Assembly: GCA_028872915.1 (NCBI GenBank)
Contig: JAGWNY010000025.1
Span: forward strand, 1-43,430
Length of the DNA stretch: 43,430 nt
Source of the DNA: Verrucomicrobiota bacterium
GTDB taxonomy: Bacteria; Verrucomicrobiota; Verrucomicrobiia; Limisphaerales; UBA11358
Direction: 5' to 3'
Position 1 is the first letter of the stretch. Each line of letters begins with the position of its first letter. The translations under genes were made by a program, and so were the position numbers. The notes beneath the pieces were generated by a model. It did not search any database. It saw nothing but the letters and a program-made list of their open reading frames with translations, and was not told the origin of the DNA. Shown piece after piece: positions 19,526 through 27,595 of the stretch.

Positions 19526-19765
19526 ATGACGCAACAAGAGTTAAAATCTAAATATTTCAAAGAATATATTGCTTTTGACCCATCCAAAGGATGGCCTTCT
19601 GACAAACACCTATATTATGAATGCCAAATTTGTGGCGACTTAATTGAATCTAACTCAAATAGCCGATGTTCGTGTCGTAATATTCTCGTTGAGGAAGATT
19701 CCGCGAGGGCTGGTGCCAAGGATGAAGCTAAAGTCAAGTTGGTTCGCCTTGCACCAAAGGTATGA
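19526..19765 (+). CDS. Small zinc-ribbon protein, candidate immunity to the TNT toxin
   Basis: A 79-residue protein starting at ATG 19526, two bases after the toxin stop, with AAAGAGG 9 nt upstream. It carries CQIC and CSC pairs, consistent with one zinc ribbon, followed by a conserved-looking KDEAKVKLVRL end. Position directly behind the toxin tip and the tiny size are typical of cognate immunity genes in RHS loci, so I infer that it binds and blocks the TNT domain. The sequence does not resemble the known mycobacterial TNT immunity factor as far as I can recall. Confidence 0.7.
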   Translation: MTQQELKSKYFKEYIAFDPSKGWPSDKHLYYECQICGDLIESNSNSRCSCRNILVEEDSARAGAKDEAKVKLVRLAPKV

Positions 19766-20107
19766 TGGACATTTTTAGTTGTTATCAGTAGGCAATCAAT
19801 GGCCTGAAAAATGTCCGCCATGCGAAAGTCAGTACCTGACGAGCTTATTAGAGTTCAAGGCGTTGCCCGTGCCAGGTGCTTCGTCTCCGCTATTCATCCG
19901 AACGTTTCAACGCGATGGCCAGCCGCCTTCGATAGAGCTGCGCCGCGCCAAGCCCACATCCGGTGCTCCCCGAGTCAACCCTGGGAAAATTTCATTGGTT
20001 CTTTCACCGGAAATTGCCCGGTTCAACCAAGTGACAAACGCGAGTGCATCCGGCTCTGCGAACTTTAGATTGGCAGGAAGGAGATTCTTCGTCATAAATT
20101 GACTGGC
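19766..20107. other. Spacer between toxin cassettes
   Basis: No confident gene. A minus-strand frame, 19907-20095 (62 codons, MTKNLLPANLKFAEPDALAF), is weakly protein-like but unrecognised. The stretch separates the TNT cassette from the displaced RHS tip. Confidence 0.35.
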
Positions 20108-21316
20108 ATGTTGAAAAAGCTTTTGTTCATGGCGATATGCGTCTGCTGTGCATGGACGGTTTTTGCCCATGCCCGCGTGGACAGTTACGGGCCGGTGGAC
20201 GGGTATCCGGCGCTCTCCCTGGAATCGTCGCCCCTGACCGCCGCACACCTGGCCTGGCGCGGCAAATGGCGGGATGTCACCGGTCTTTATTATTGGGGCG
20301 CGCGCCCCTATGACCCAGAACGGCGAGCGTTCATTTCCAGCGATCCATTTGGGCATTCGGCGGATGATTCGCTTTATTACGCGTTTGACGGCCAGCCAAC
20401 GGTTTATTGGGACCCGGATGGGAGGTTTGGAAAGGCCGCTGTGCAATTTGAATATCAAGGCGGGATGCAAAGCATTCAGTCGCGGCAGATGGCTGATTAT
20501 TTCAACAACATCAACACCACCAGCCCAACTTTAGCCTGGCTATCTGGCGCTGCGGGCGGTCTGGCAAATGAGGCGGCAGAGGCGAGCGCGCCGTCCTTTT
20601 ATGTGAATGGGCTGACCGGGTTTGGCCGCAACGTCCACACGATTTACAACGAGAGCGGATTTTTGCCGGCTGCAAGTTATTCCATCAGCGGGTGGAACGT
20701 CGGCAAGATTTATTCGGGCTTTGCCAACCTCAACCTGGTCACCGGCCAGCCGGTGGGCGACTGGTATCAACGCGGCGAGTTCATCAGCAGCGGCGTGGCG
20801 AACACAGCAGGCATTGCAGCGGGTGGATTGTGGGGCGCGACAAAACTCGGAATTGTTCCGCCGACCGTTCCGCCGGTAATTGCTCCACCGGAAACACCAT
20901 CGGGATTAGTTCACTTGACCGACCGCGCAGGCGCTGCGGGAATTAACCAGTCCGGGAGCATTGTTGGCAGACGCGGAATTTTCGCAGTGCCTGAAACTGT
21001 CGAAGCGGAAAGCACGGTGGCAAAAGTTGCGAGAACTGGACTTACGCCAGCAAGGACAACGGAAGCTGTCCCGATTCCTTCAGCAGCCAATACACTCTTT
21101 CAACGACCGATTCCAATTGGTCCTTATTCAGGTTGGAAATATCTGGGCGGAGTTCGTTACGCACCACCCGGCGCAATTAACACCGCAACTGGTGCTTTCA
21201 CACCCATGTCATCGGTCATTGGCCCTGGCACTTTGATTTACGGCCCGGACGTTCTGTTTTGGGGTGGCGTTGGCACTGCCGCTGGCCTCTCCATCTACAG
21301 TGGAGGTGGACAATGA
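20108..21316 (+). CDS. Displaced RHS tip with its own signal peptide and a distinct C-terminal toxin-like region
   Basis: A 402-residue protein from ATG 20108 (a TTG at 20099 is possible). Residues 1-22 form a signal peptide (LLFMAICVCCAWTVFAHA). Residues ~23-108 repeat the last RHS core segment including DPDGRFG, almost identical to the big RHS gene. The remaining ~290 residues differ entirely from the TNT tip: a Gly/Ala-rich linker, a possible YNESGFLPAASYS module, then LVHLTDRAGAAGINQSGSIVG and GGVRYAPPGAIN. The LVHLT...GI..SG pattern recalls ADP-ribosyltransferase toxins but is too weak to call. Its stop overlaps the next gene by ATGA. This looks like an orphan toxin module kept from an earlier tip exchange. 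The mature protein lacks the RHS shell, so it may be silent, a recombination donor or independently secreted. Confidence 0.7.
   Translation: MLKKLLFMAICVCCAWTVFAHARVDSYGPVDGYPALSLESSPLTAAHLAWRGKWRDVTGLYYWGARPYDPERRAFISSDPFGHSADDSLYYAFDGQPTVYWDPDGRFGKAAVQFEYQGGMQSIQSRQMADYFNNINTTSPTLAWLSGAAGGLANEAAEASAPSFYVNGLTGFGRNVHTIYNESGFLPAASYSISGWNVGKIYSGFANLNLVTGQPVGDWYQRGEFISSGVANTAGIAAGGLWGATKLGIVPPTVPPVIAPPETPSGLVHLTDRAGAAGINQSGSIVGRRGIFAVPETVEAESTVAKVARTGLTPARTTEAVPIPSAANTLFQRPIPIGPYSGWKYLGGVRYAPPGAINTATGAFTPMSSVIGPGTLIYGPDVLFWGGVGTAAGLSIYSGGGQ
20171..20430 (+). repeat. RHS core repeat, copy 2
   Basis: Near-identical partner of 18441-18700 (offset 1730 bp) in the displaced tip gene. Homology begins and ends sharply. 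Confidence 0.9.
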
Positions 21317-21576
21317 AGAACAGGCTTTTCAGCAAGCTGCTTTGGCCGAATCTATGGATTGGAATTTTCAGTGCTCCGGCGGCGGCGGGAATTATCTGTA
21401 TGCTGCTTGGACATCTCAAAGGTTCGCCCGAACTAACACGAGTAGGGTTGTGGCTCATCGTGCCGTTGGTTGCCGGAGGGGGTTTCCTGGTCATCGCAGT
21501 GTTTCCATATCTTGTCATCCTGAATCGAAGGGCAAAAAAGAGGCAGGAAGAAGCTAAAAAAAAAGGCAGCGAATGA
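21313..21576 (+). CDS. Two-TM membrane protein, candidate immunity for the displaced tip
   Basis: An 87-residue protein beginning in the ATGA overlap with the displaced toxin gene and preceded by GGAGGTGGA, so translation is probably coupled. Two hydrophobic helices are visible (about residues 12-32, IGIFSAPAAAGIICMLLG, and 43-67, VGLWLIVPLVAGGGFLVIAVFPYLVIL), followed by a strongly basic RRAKKRQEEAKKK tail expected in the cytoplasm. Position suggests an immunity protein. A membrane-bound immunity protein would fit a toxin acting at or crossing the inner membrane. No family was recognised. Confidence 0.6.
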   Translation: MKNRLFSKLLWPNLWIGIFSAPAAAGIICMLLGHLKGSPELTRVGLWLIVPLVAGGGFLVIAVFPYLVILNRRAKKRQEEAKKKGSE

Positions 21577-21767
21577 ACATCCGCCTTTTTTCTTTAGCCG
21601 CCATGCTGCTTTGCCCGATGCTGGCCACGGCACAGTTGGCGGTGACAGTCTCGCCGGTGAAAGTTGTCGGGCAGAAAGCCATCGTGACCCTGGCACTGAC
21701 GAACAGCCTTGCCGAGAAAGTGGAATCGGCGCGTGACGTGGTGTTCGTGTCGGATAATGAAGGCTAA
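21573..21767 (+). CDS. Short exported protein, possibly truncated
   Basis: A 64-residue product that starts in an ATGA overlap with the two-TM gene, so it belongs to the same operon. It has a signal peptide (LFSLAAMLLCPMLATA, residues 5-20) and a beta-rich stretch (AVTVSPVKVVGQKAIVTLALTNS). It stops at VFVSDNEG in the middle of what looks like a beta-sandwich. The +2 frame just after the stop remains protein-like for about 25 codons (LGKTNYKIYLDEKHVVMVFAK), so a frameshift or a fused remnant is possible. Confidence 0.5.
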   Translation: MNIRLFSLAAMLLCPMLATAQLAVTVSPVKVVGQKAIVTLALTNSLAEKVESARDVVFVSDNEG

Positions 21768-21830
21768 AACAGCTTGGGAAAACGAACTACAAAATCTATC
21801 TCGATGAAAAGCACGTCGTAATGGTGTTTG

Positions 21831-21974
21831 CTAAAAATTCTTGGCCGCGCCCACGCTGATATAGCCGCCGATCGTCGGACTTGCGTTTGACGATGAATTC
21901 TGTTCCGTCGCACATCCGGTAAAGATCAACGAGATCGCAACGCAAAAGAACATCGTTTTAAGAATTGTCATCAT
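21831..21974 (-). CDS. Small lipoprotein
   Basis: A 47-residue protein from ATG 21974 with a short hydrophobic signal and the lipobox LIFTGC, so it is probably lipidated at that cysteine. The mature part (ATEQNSSSNASPTIGGYISVGAAKNF) is short, polar and ends in Phe. An in-frame extension to 22046 lacks signal character. Function unknown; it lies downstream of the AAA ATPase gene on the same strand and may be co-transcribed with it. Confidence 0.5.
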   Translation of the reverse strand: MMTILKTMFFCVAISLIFTGCATEQNSSSNASPTIGGYISVGAAKNF

Positions 21975-22081
21975 TTTTGAATTGGCCGCGACTCGTTTGC
22001 AGCCGCAATACTCCCAAAAGATGACGGTTCCGGGCTGAATTGTCATCAGGAATCAGGCGCGACCTGCGATGCGAGGGGCAT

Positions 22082-22978
22082 TCAGTCAATCATAAGACAG
22101 TTGCCCGATTCATCCACCTTGAGCCAACGACCGCCATCCTTTGCATCCAGCAACCGTTGCGCGAGCGCGTCCCCCACGAGTTTTTCGATGGTGTCCCGCA
22201 TGGGCCTTGCACCCAGCTTGGGATGAAAGCCGCGTTGGACAACGAACGGCAACACGGACTTGCTGGCTTGAAGGGCGTGCCCTTTCTCCCGCAGGAATTT
22301 CAATTCGTTATTCAGCAGCAGTTGGGCAATCTCAAGCTGATAATCATAGCCCAGGCGATTGAAGACCAGTTTCTCGGTGATCCGGGCGAATAGTTCCGGG
22401 CGCATGGCCTGCTGGGCGCGGGCCAGGACGTGGCGTTCCATCGTCGCAAACGTCGAATGCTGCAAGTTCAGCAAATCCGCTCCGCCGATGTTGGTGGTGA
22501 ACACGATGTAGAAGCGTGACAAATCCAGCGTCTGGCCATTGGCCATCGTCACGCGGGCGGCGTCAAGGATTTGCAGGAAAACATCCAATATGCGGGGATG
22601 GGCTTTTTCAATTTCGTCGAACAGGAGCGTGCCAAGCTGCGAGCGGTCATAAACCATTGCCAGCGTTCCTCGCTCGCCGAGTTTCGCGCCAAGGAGTACG
22701 CCAAGACTTTCCTGCGTTTGGTATTCGCTCATGTCAAAGCGGAACAATTTTCCTTCGCCAAATAAAAATTCCGTGAACGCGATTGTCGTCTCGGTTTTGC
22801 CCACGCCTGTCGGGCCGAGAAAGAGGAAACTGCCGCGCGGGCGATTCGCTTTGGTCAGCCCAAGCTGCCCACGTTTCAGGAGGGAAACGATCCGGGGAAG
22901 GACATGATTCTGGCCGCGAATCCGTGTCCGCAAATGCGTTTCCAGTTCCTGAAGCCTTGAATGATCGGGCGAAATCAC
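22082..22978 (-). CDS. ClpB/ClpA-type AAA+ ATPase, single module
   Basis: A 298-residue protein from GTG 22978; the frame is open to 23107, but that extension overlaps the divergent pilin gene and a palindrome. It matches the second AAA module (AAA_2) plus the C-terminal small domain of Clp/Hsp100 proteins. It has an N-terminal RIRGQNHVLPRI, Walker A GPTGVGKT (residues 55-62), the FDMSEYQ sensor-like loop, Walker B LLFDEIEKAHP, and the distal RGFHPKLGARPMRDTIEKLV with the arginine sensor. It lacks the first AAA module and the N-domain of ClpB. It is divergent from the conjugation operon and probably a chaperone or assembly factor for it; this role is inferred from position only. Confidence 0.8.
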   Translation of the reverse strand: MISPDHSRLQELETHLRTRIRGQNHVLPRIVSLLKRGQLGLTKANRPRGSFLFLGPTGVGKTETTIAFTEFLFGEGKLFRFDMSEYQTQESLGVLLGAKLGERGTLAMVYDRSQLGTLLFDEIEKAHPRILDVFLQILDAARVTMANGQTLDLSRFYIVFTTNIGGADLLNLQHSTFATMERHVLARAQQAMRPELFARITEKLVFNRLGYDYQLEIAQLLLNNELKFLREKGHALQASKSVLPFVVQRGFHPKLGARPMRDTIEKLVGDALAQRLLDAKDGGRWLKVDESGNCLMID

Positions 22979-23011
22979 AACTATTTGTTTAACCCGGAAA
23001 GCTTTCTTATT

Positions 23012-23031
23012 TTGTCCAGCTTTCTGGACAA
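23012..23031. promoter_or_regulatory. Palindrome TTGTCCAGCTTTCTGGACAA between divergent genes
   Basis: An 8-bp perfect inverted repeat with a 4-nt spacer, midway in the 84-bp gap between the AAA ATPase (minus) and the pilin gene (plus). A weak plus-strand promoter (TTGTTT at 22985, TTATTT at 23007, 16-bp spacer) abuts it. It is a candidate operator for transfer genes; the alternative is a hairpin. Confidence 0.5.
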
Positions 23032-23062
23032 TCTTTCCCGGCAAGGGGTGTAGAAGTGAATC

Positions 23063-23344
23063 ATGAAAACAAAATTGCTGCTCTTCAAATTCCCGGTGCT
23101 GGCGCAATCCTATCAGTTGCAGTACGGGCTGAGCCAGGCGCTCAACGTGGTCATGCTTGTGGGCTTTCTCTTCGGGGTGGTCTGCGTCATCAGCGGCGGG
23201 TTTGCCATCCGGCGCGGCGACGCCGATGCCGGGAAAATGTCCATCATCGGCGGCCTGATCATCGCGGGCGCGCCGGTCATCGTGAAGGCCCTCTTTGCGG
23301 CCTTCGGAAACTCCAATTCAACCGTGGACGTGGGAAACTTCTGA
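23063..23344 (+). CDS. virB2: VirB2/TrbC-like conjugative pilin
   Basis: A 93-residue protein with the VirB2/TrbC layout: a short N-terminal segment, then two hydrophobic helices (about 27-47, ALNVVMLVGFLFGVVCVISGG, and 58-78, KMSIIGGLIIAGAPVIVKALF) separated by a polar RRGDADAG turn. It is the first gene of the type IV secretion operon and overlaps the next by ATGA. It would be processed and assembled into the conjugative pilus. The N-terminal leader is less clearly cleavable than usual. Confidence 0.75.
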   Translation: MKTKLLLFKFPVLAQSYQLQYGLSQALNVVMLVGFLFGVVCVISGGFAIRRGDADAGKMSIIGGLIIAGAPVIVKALFAAFGNSNSTVDVGNF

Positions 23345-23688
23345 TGAACACCGGCATCCGCTTCACCGACACCAACAGCGCCGACGATTCCAAAGGCCGG
23401 ACCTGGGGGCTGGATGGAAACCTCTTCTGGCATCTGATAGGCGGCGCGTTCACTTCTGTCATCATCATGCTGTTGCTCTTTAGCGCCTGTCGCGCGAGCT
23501 TTGCCGCATCGGCCGCCATTGCCGCCGTCCCGCTGGCGCTCACGCTGATTTACATCTTTGGGTTCCGACAGGGCAAGCCGCCGCGTTACGACCTGGATTG
23601 CCTTGAATACTGGCTGTTTGGAAAAGGGTTCAGTCCCGAAGCCAAACCCGAATCCAGGCCGAAAATCCAACATCCACGCCATGCTTGA
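23344..23688 (+). CDS. virB3: VirB3-like inner-membrane protein
   Basis: A 114-residue protein starting in the ATGA overlap with virB2 and ending 8 nt inside virB4. It has two close transmembrane helices (about 30-75, LIGGAFTSVIIMLLLFSAC and AIAAVPLALTLIYIFGF) and a basic, proline-rich tail. The order B2-B3-B4 and the size identify it; the sequence itself is divergent. It anchors the VirB4 ATPase to the inner membrane in such systems. Confidence 0.65.
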   Translation: MNTGIRFTDTNSADDSKGRTWGLDGNLFWHLIGGAFTSVIIMLLLFSACRASFAASAAIAAVPLALTLIYIFGFRQGKPPRYDLDCLEYWLFGKGFSPEAKPESRPKIQHPRHA

Positions 23689-26410
23689 AAACGCGCCCAA
23701 CGGTTACTTTGTCCGCGACATGATTGTCTTCAACGGCCTGTCGCAGGGCGGCTACGTCGCAAAAGGCTTTGTCTTCCAGCCGCCCGATCTGACGAACATT
23801 CAGGTTTCGCAATTGAACGAGTTCCAGGACCAAATCTGCCTGTTGCTGGCTTCACTGGGGGATAACCAGCGGTTGCAGGTCCAATTCTTTTGCGACTGCG
23901 ATTATCGCAAGGAACTGCTGCGCTATCGGCAGGAGACGGACCTCATGACCAATCCATGGACGAGGCGCAACCGCCACGAGCGGTTTGAACGCTATTGGCA
24001 TTTGATGGAAACGCGGCAGTTGCGGCGGCAGCGGCTCATCCTTTACGTCTCGCGCAAAATCGAAATCAATCCAAAAGGAATCCATTCGGAAAGCGCATTG
24101 ACCCGGTATTATGAAACGCTGCTTGACCAACTTCAAACCGAGTTTGCGCAGGTTCACGAAGTCCTTTTGGGCATATTCAGCGGACAAGGGGCGCGGATCA
24201 TACCGATGACTGACAATGACCATTATCTGCACTACGCCCGGTTCCTCAATCCCTCTCTGGCCGAACGGTTTGATTACGATCCACTGGACGCCTTCGCGCC
24301 GGAGCTGACCTTGCAGGAAAACTGCTGGCACAGCGAGGGCAATGGCCAAAGCGATTTCGGCTTTTTCATGGACGGCCATTATCACTCAATGATCGTGCTC
24401 ACGCGCTGGCCGAAGGTCACGTTTCCGGGGTTGATTGGCCGGCTCACAAATCTTCAACTTTTGGATTACGCCATCACCATCGCCGTGGACCCGCTGCCGG
24501 TGCGCAAGGAAATCGAGAAGGAGGAAAAGGAGCATGACCGCATCGCCGGCGATTACGCCAGCGAAAAGAAACTGTCGCTGCTGACGGTCATGGAAAAGAA
24601 GGAGAAGAAAATCGCCGCGCTCATGCAAGGGCACACGCTGCCCTTTCACGTGTTTTTCGCCGTCCGCACGTGGGACAAAACAAGGGAAGGACTGTGCGCC
24701 AAGTGCAACGCCATCAAGAACGCCATTAACGCCATGAACAGCGCGCAGTATTACGAAAGCACGCTGCCCAGCACCACCAGGAACCTCTTCTTCCAGACCT
24801 GGCCGGGTTGGACGTGGGGCGGTTACAACGCCCGCAAGCTCTACGGCGAGAGCCGCTACGTGGCCGACATGCTCCCCTTCAGCGCGACCTTCACCGGCCA
24901 TCTGGAAACGGCGGAGGCGATCTACGAAGGCCCGGCGCACAATCTGGTTGGCATCAAAACCTTTTCAGGGGGTGGAAGTTCCGCTTCCCCACAACATGCG
25001 GTGCTCTTGGGAATGTCCGGCGCGGGAAAATCCGTCACGGTCTGCGATTTGTTGACGCAAACGGAGGGTTATTTCGCATACACGGTCATCATTGAGGAAG
25101 GGTTGTCCTACGGCATTTACACGCAGACCGTTGACCCGGAGGCCAAGCCCATCATCATCCAGCCCGACGGCAGCGTCACCATCAATTACCTCGACACAAA
25201 GGGATTGCCGCTGACGCCCGACCATCTTTCGGCGGCCACGGCGCTGGTGGCGCGGATGGCGGGCATCAGCCGCCAGGAGGACAAACAGATGTTGCGGCAG
25301 GCGCTCATCGCCAAATTCATTAACCTGCTTTACGACGACGTTTATCAGGATTGGAGCAACCGAAACTCAAACCGGCTTCTGGCCGTCGCACGGCACGCGC
25401 TGGCATTGCGGCGCTATCGCCAGCAGAAAATGCCTCCCGGCTCCACGACGCTGGAAGCCTTTGCGGACTTCCGCGACTGGATGGCAACGCATTCGGACGA
25501 GGCGTTCGATTTCCTTGGCAAGCCGACTGATGACGAGGTGCTCAAATTCCTGAAGGACCCGAACACGGCGAAGGAGGTCCGCAACGTGGCGTTCTCGTAT
25601 TTCAAGCCGGAGGAATATCCGACGCACCGGATGTTGCAGGAATTGATGTATCTGGATGCCGGCGGCCCGGAAAAGGAGCAAGTGGTTGAAATCGCGACAC
25701 TTTTGCTGCCGTGGTGCAGGGAAGGCAACTACGGCTGCCTGTTCGACGGCACCAGCAACCTGTCGCTGACCGGCAAGATCGCCCACTTTGAACTTGGCTG
25801 CATTCCCGATTCGGCCAAGGAACTCAAGACGGCTGCCGGTTTTCTCATCACCAACGACGCGCGCAAACACATCATGACGCTGCCGCGCGCGGCCCGCAAA
25901 CGAAACGTCTATGAAGAAGTTGCGCGGTTCCTCGACATTCCCGGTGGTGAGGAGATTGTCAAGGAAAGCTACGCGCAACTTCGCAAATTCAACTGCTGGA
26001 ACATCAGCATTGTCCAGCAATACGCGAGGTTCAAACAGAGCCGCATCCGTTCCGCCGTGTTCGGCAACAGCCGGCAGTTCTTCCTGATGCGCCAGAATGA
26101 CCGGGGCGATCTGGACGACATCACCCAGGACATCGCCATTCCCGAAATCACAAGCAATACGATCATGAACTACCCGCTGCCCGACCATCAAACGGGCCAA
26201 AAGTATTCCGCTTTCACCTATCTGCACGTGGATGCCCACCGGCCCATCTGCGGCACGGTGCATAATGTCGCCTCGCCGGAGATGCTCTATTGCAGCAGTT
26301 CAAGCGGTGAACATTTTGACCGGCGGGCGCGGGAGCTTCGCGGCTGCGAAAACATCGTGGAAGGCATCATCAAATTTTCAAGAAAACCACAACTCCAGGA
26401 GGCTGCATGA
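23681..26410 (+). CDS. virB4: VirB4/TraC-family conjugation ATPase
   Basis: A 909-residue protein from ATG 23681, overlapping virB3. It has the N-terminal TraC-like domain (NGYFVRDMIVFNGLSQGG) and the Walker A GMSGAGKS at ~442-449. A late Walker B-like segment NVYEEVARFL (~743-752) has Glu-Glu where Asp-Glu is usual, followed by the NISIVQQYARF glutamine motif. It powers pilus assembly and substrate transfer at the inner membrane. The in-frame extension upstream to 23558 is shadow-like and was rejected. It is translationally coupled to the following lipoprotein gene. Confidence 0.9.
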   Translation: MLENAPNGYFVRDMIVFNGLSQGGYVAKGFVFQPPDLTNIQVSQLNEFQDQICLLLASLGDNQRLQVQFFCDCDYRKELLRYRQETDLMTNPWTRRNRHERFERYWHLMETRQLRRQRLILYVSRKIEINPKGIHSESALTRYYETLLDQLQTEFAQVHEVLLGIFSGQGARIIPMTDNDHYLHYARFLNPSLAERFDYDPLDAFAPELTLQENCWHSEGNGQSDFGFFMDGHYHSMIVLTRWPKVTFPGLIGRLTNLQLLDYAITIAVDPLPVRKEIEKEEKEHDRIAGDYASEKKLSLLTVMEKKEKKIAALMQGHTLPFHVFFAVRTWDKTREGLCAKCNAIKNAINAMNSAQYYESTLPSTTRNLFFQTWPGWTWGGYNARKLYGESRYVADMLPFSATFTGHLETAEAIYEGPAHNLVGIKTFSGGGSSASPQHAVLLGMSGAGKSVTVCDLLTQTEGYFAYTVIIEEGLSYGIYTQTVDPEAKPIIIQPDGSVTINYLDTKGLPLTPDHLSAATALVARMAGISRQEDKQMLRQALIAKFINLLYDDVYQDWSNRNSNRLLAVARHALALRRYRQQKMPPGSTTLEAFADFRDWMATHSDEAFDFLGKPTDDEVLKFLKDPNTAKEVRNVAFSYFKPEEYPTHRMLQELMYLDAGGPEKEQVVEIATLLLPWCREGNYGCLFDGTSNLSLTGKIAHFELGCIPDSAKELKTAAGFLITNDARKHIMTLPRAARKRNVYEEVARFLDIPGGEEIVKESYAQLRKFNCWNISIVQQYARFKQSRIRSAVFGNSRQFFLMRQNDRGDLDDITQDIAIPEITSNTIMNYPLPDHQTGQKYSAFTYLHVDAHRPICGTVHNVASPEMLYCSSSSGEHFDRRARELRGCENIVEGIIKFSRKPQLQEAA

Positions 26411-26805
26411 AAGCGCACACAATTCTTTTGATCATTCCCATTCTGCTTTGCGGCTGCGCCGCCACGCGGCCCCTCAGCGACGCGGCTTTTGGGGCGGGCG
26501 GCGGCGCGTTGGCCGCCCAATTTTCCAACGGCAATCCGGGCATCACCGCCGCCGGGGCTGCGGGCGGCGTTCTGGCAAGCGAAGGATTGCACTACGCCGC
26601 CGGCAGGGAGAAAAAAGCCGCCTACCAAAACGGATACGACAAAGGCCGCAGCGACGCAGTGAAACAGCAGTATTGGCTCATGGTCAGCCGGCAAAAAGGA
26701 GTCAATCAATCTGGCGTCCGCTATTACTACATTCAAGTCCCCGAACAAATCGTTGATGGCGTGATTTTGGAACCCACCACCGAATACATCCCGGTTGAAC
26801 AATGA
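26407..26805 (+). CDS. Transfer-operon lipoprotein
   Basis: A 132-residue protein starting in the ATGA overlap with virB4. It has a signal peptide with lipobox LLCGCA, then a Gly/Ala-rich stretch (GAGGGALAAQFSNGNPG and AAGAAGGVLASEGL) that resembles glycine-zipper membrane segments. The C-terminal half (YYYIQVPEQIVDGVILEPTTEYIPV) is beta-like. It may be a VirB7-like outer-membrane partner of VirB9/VirB10 or an entry-exclusion lipoprotein; the sequence does not decide. Confidence 0.6.
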   Translation: MKAHTILLIIPILLCGCAATRPLSDAAFGAGGGALAAQFSNGNPGITAAGAAGGVLASEGLHYAAGREKKAAYQNGYDKGRSDAVKQQYWLMVSRQKGVNQSGVRYYYIQVPEQIVDGVILEPTTEYIPVEQ

Positions 26806-26815
26806 GAGGAACGTT

Positions 26816-27595
26816 ATGAAAAAACTGATCGCCATCACCTTCGGTGCCCTACTTGCGCTTTCCACGCGCGCCCAATGGGTCGTCTATGACCCGACGATGC
26901 ACGTGCAGCAAATACTGGATCAGGCCCAGAGCATGGCCCGATACATCCAGATGATCAACAACGAGGCCCAGCAAATCCGGCAAATGCAACAATACAACAT
27001 CGCCTTTGGCGACCCGGCCTCGTTAGTCAACATTGCCGGTGCCAACGAACTCATTGGCGACCTGCGGCAATCTGAAATCGGACAACCGCTGGAAGCCCTC
27101 CAAAGGAGTTCACAGGGCATCAGCGCCATGACGTTCGATGGGAATGGAATTTACCACGACATCGGCCAAACCTTTCAAACGCCATCCGCCATCGAAGTGC
27201 GGCGCCAGCCGGCGATTTACCGGGAAAACGCGGCGTTGGAACGGGCGACGGAAAATTACACCACAGTGTATCAAGTCTCGACGCAGCGCCGTCTGGCGTT
27301 GAAATCCAACATCGCCGCGACGACCGAAAAGCTTCAAAACGCTTCCACCGCCTCCGAAGTGCAAAAGCTCACCGGCGTGCTCATCGCCCAGAATGCCGAT
27401 CTGGCCGATACGGACCGGCAGATTGATCACGCCGCTGACATGGCATTGATTCAGGAGGCCGAAAACCGCGACGACCGGGACAAACAGGCCAAAGCCAGCC
27501 TCGAAGAGCAACGCGCCGAGTTTTCGGAAACAACGGTTCATTATGGAGCAACGTTCCAGCCGATGGCCGGGCCGTCCATCTTCCCAACCCATTGA
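26816..27595 (+). CDS. virB5: VirB5/TrbJ-like secreted protein
   Basis: A 259-residue protein from ATG 26816 with GAGAGGA 6 nt upstream. It has a signal peptide (LIAITFGALLALSTRAQ) and then WVVYDPTMHVQQILDQAQSM, the typical N-terminal helix of TrbJ/VirB5 proteins. Long helical, Gln-rich segments follow (ENAALERATENYTTVYQ, EVQKLTGVLIAQNADLADTD). These proteins sit at the pilus tip or help in pilus adhesion. The stop TGA abuts the ATG of virB8. Confidence 0.75.
   Translation: MKKLIAITFGALLALSTRAQWVVYDPTMHVQQILDQAQSMARYIQMINNEAQQIRQMQQYNIAFGDPASLVNIAGANELIGDLRQSEIGQPLEALQRSSQGISAMTFDGNGIYHDIGQTFQTPSAIEVRRQPAIYRENAALERATENYTTVYQVSTQRRLALKSNIAATTEKLQNASTASEVQKLTGVLIAQNADLADTDRQIDHAADMALIQEAENRDDRDKQAKASLEEQRAEFSETTVHYGATFQPMAGPSIFPTH

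Noticed and set aside
19907-20095. A 62-codon minus-strand frame between the toxin cassettes
   Set aside because: Weakly protein-like but with no recognised family, no ribosome site and a position between recombining repeats.
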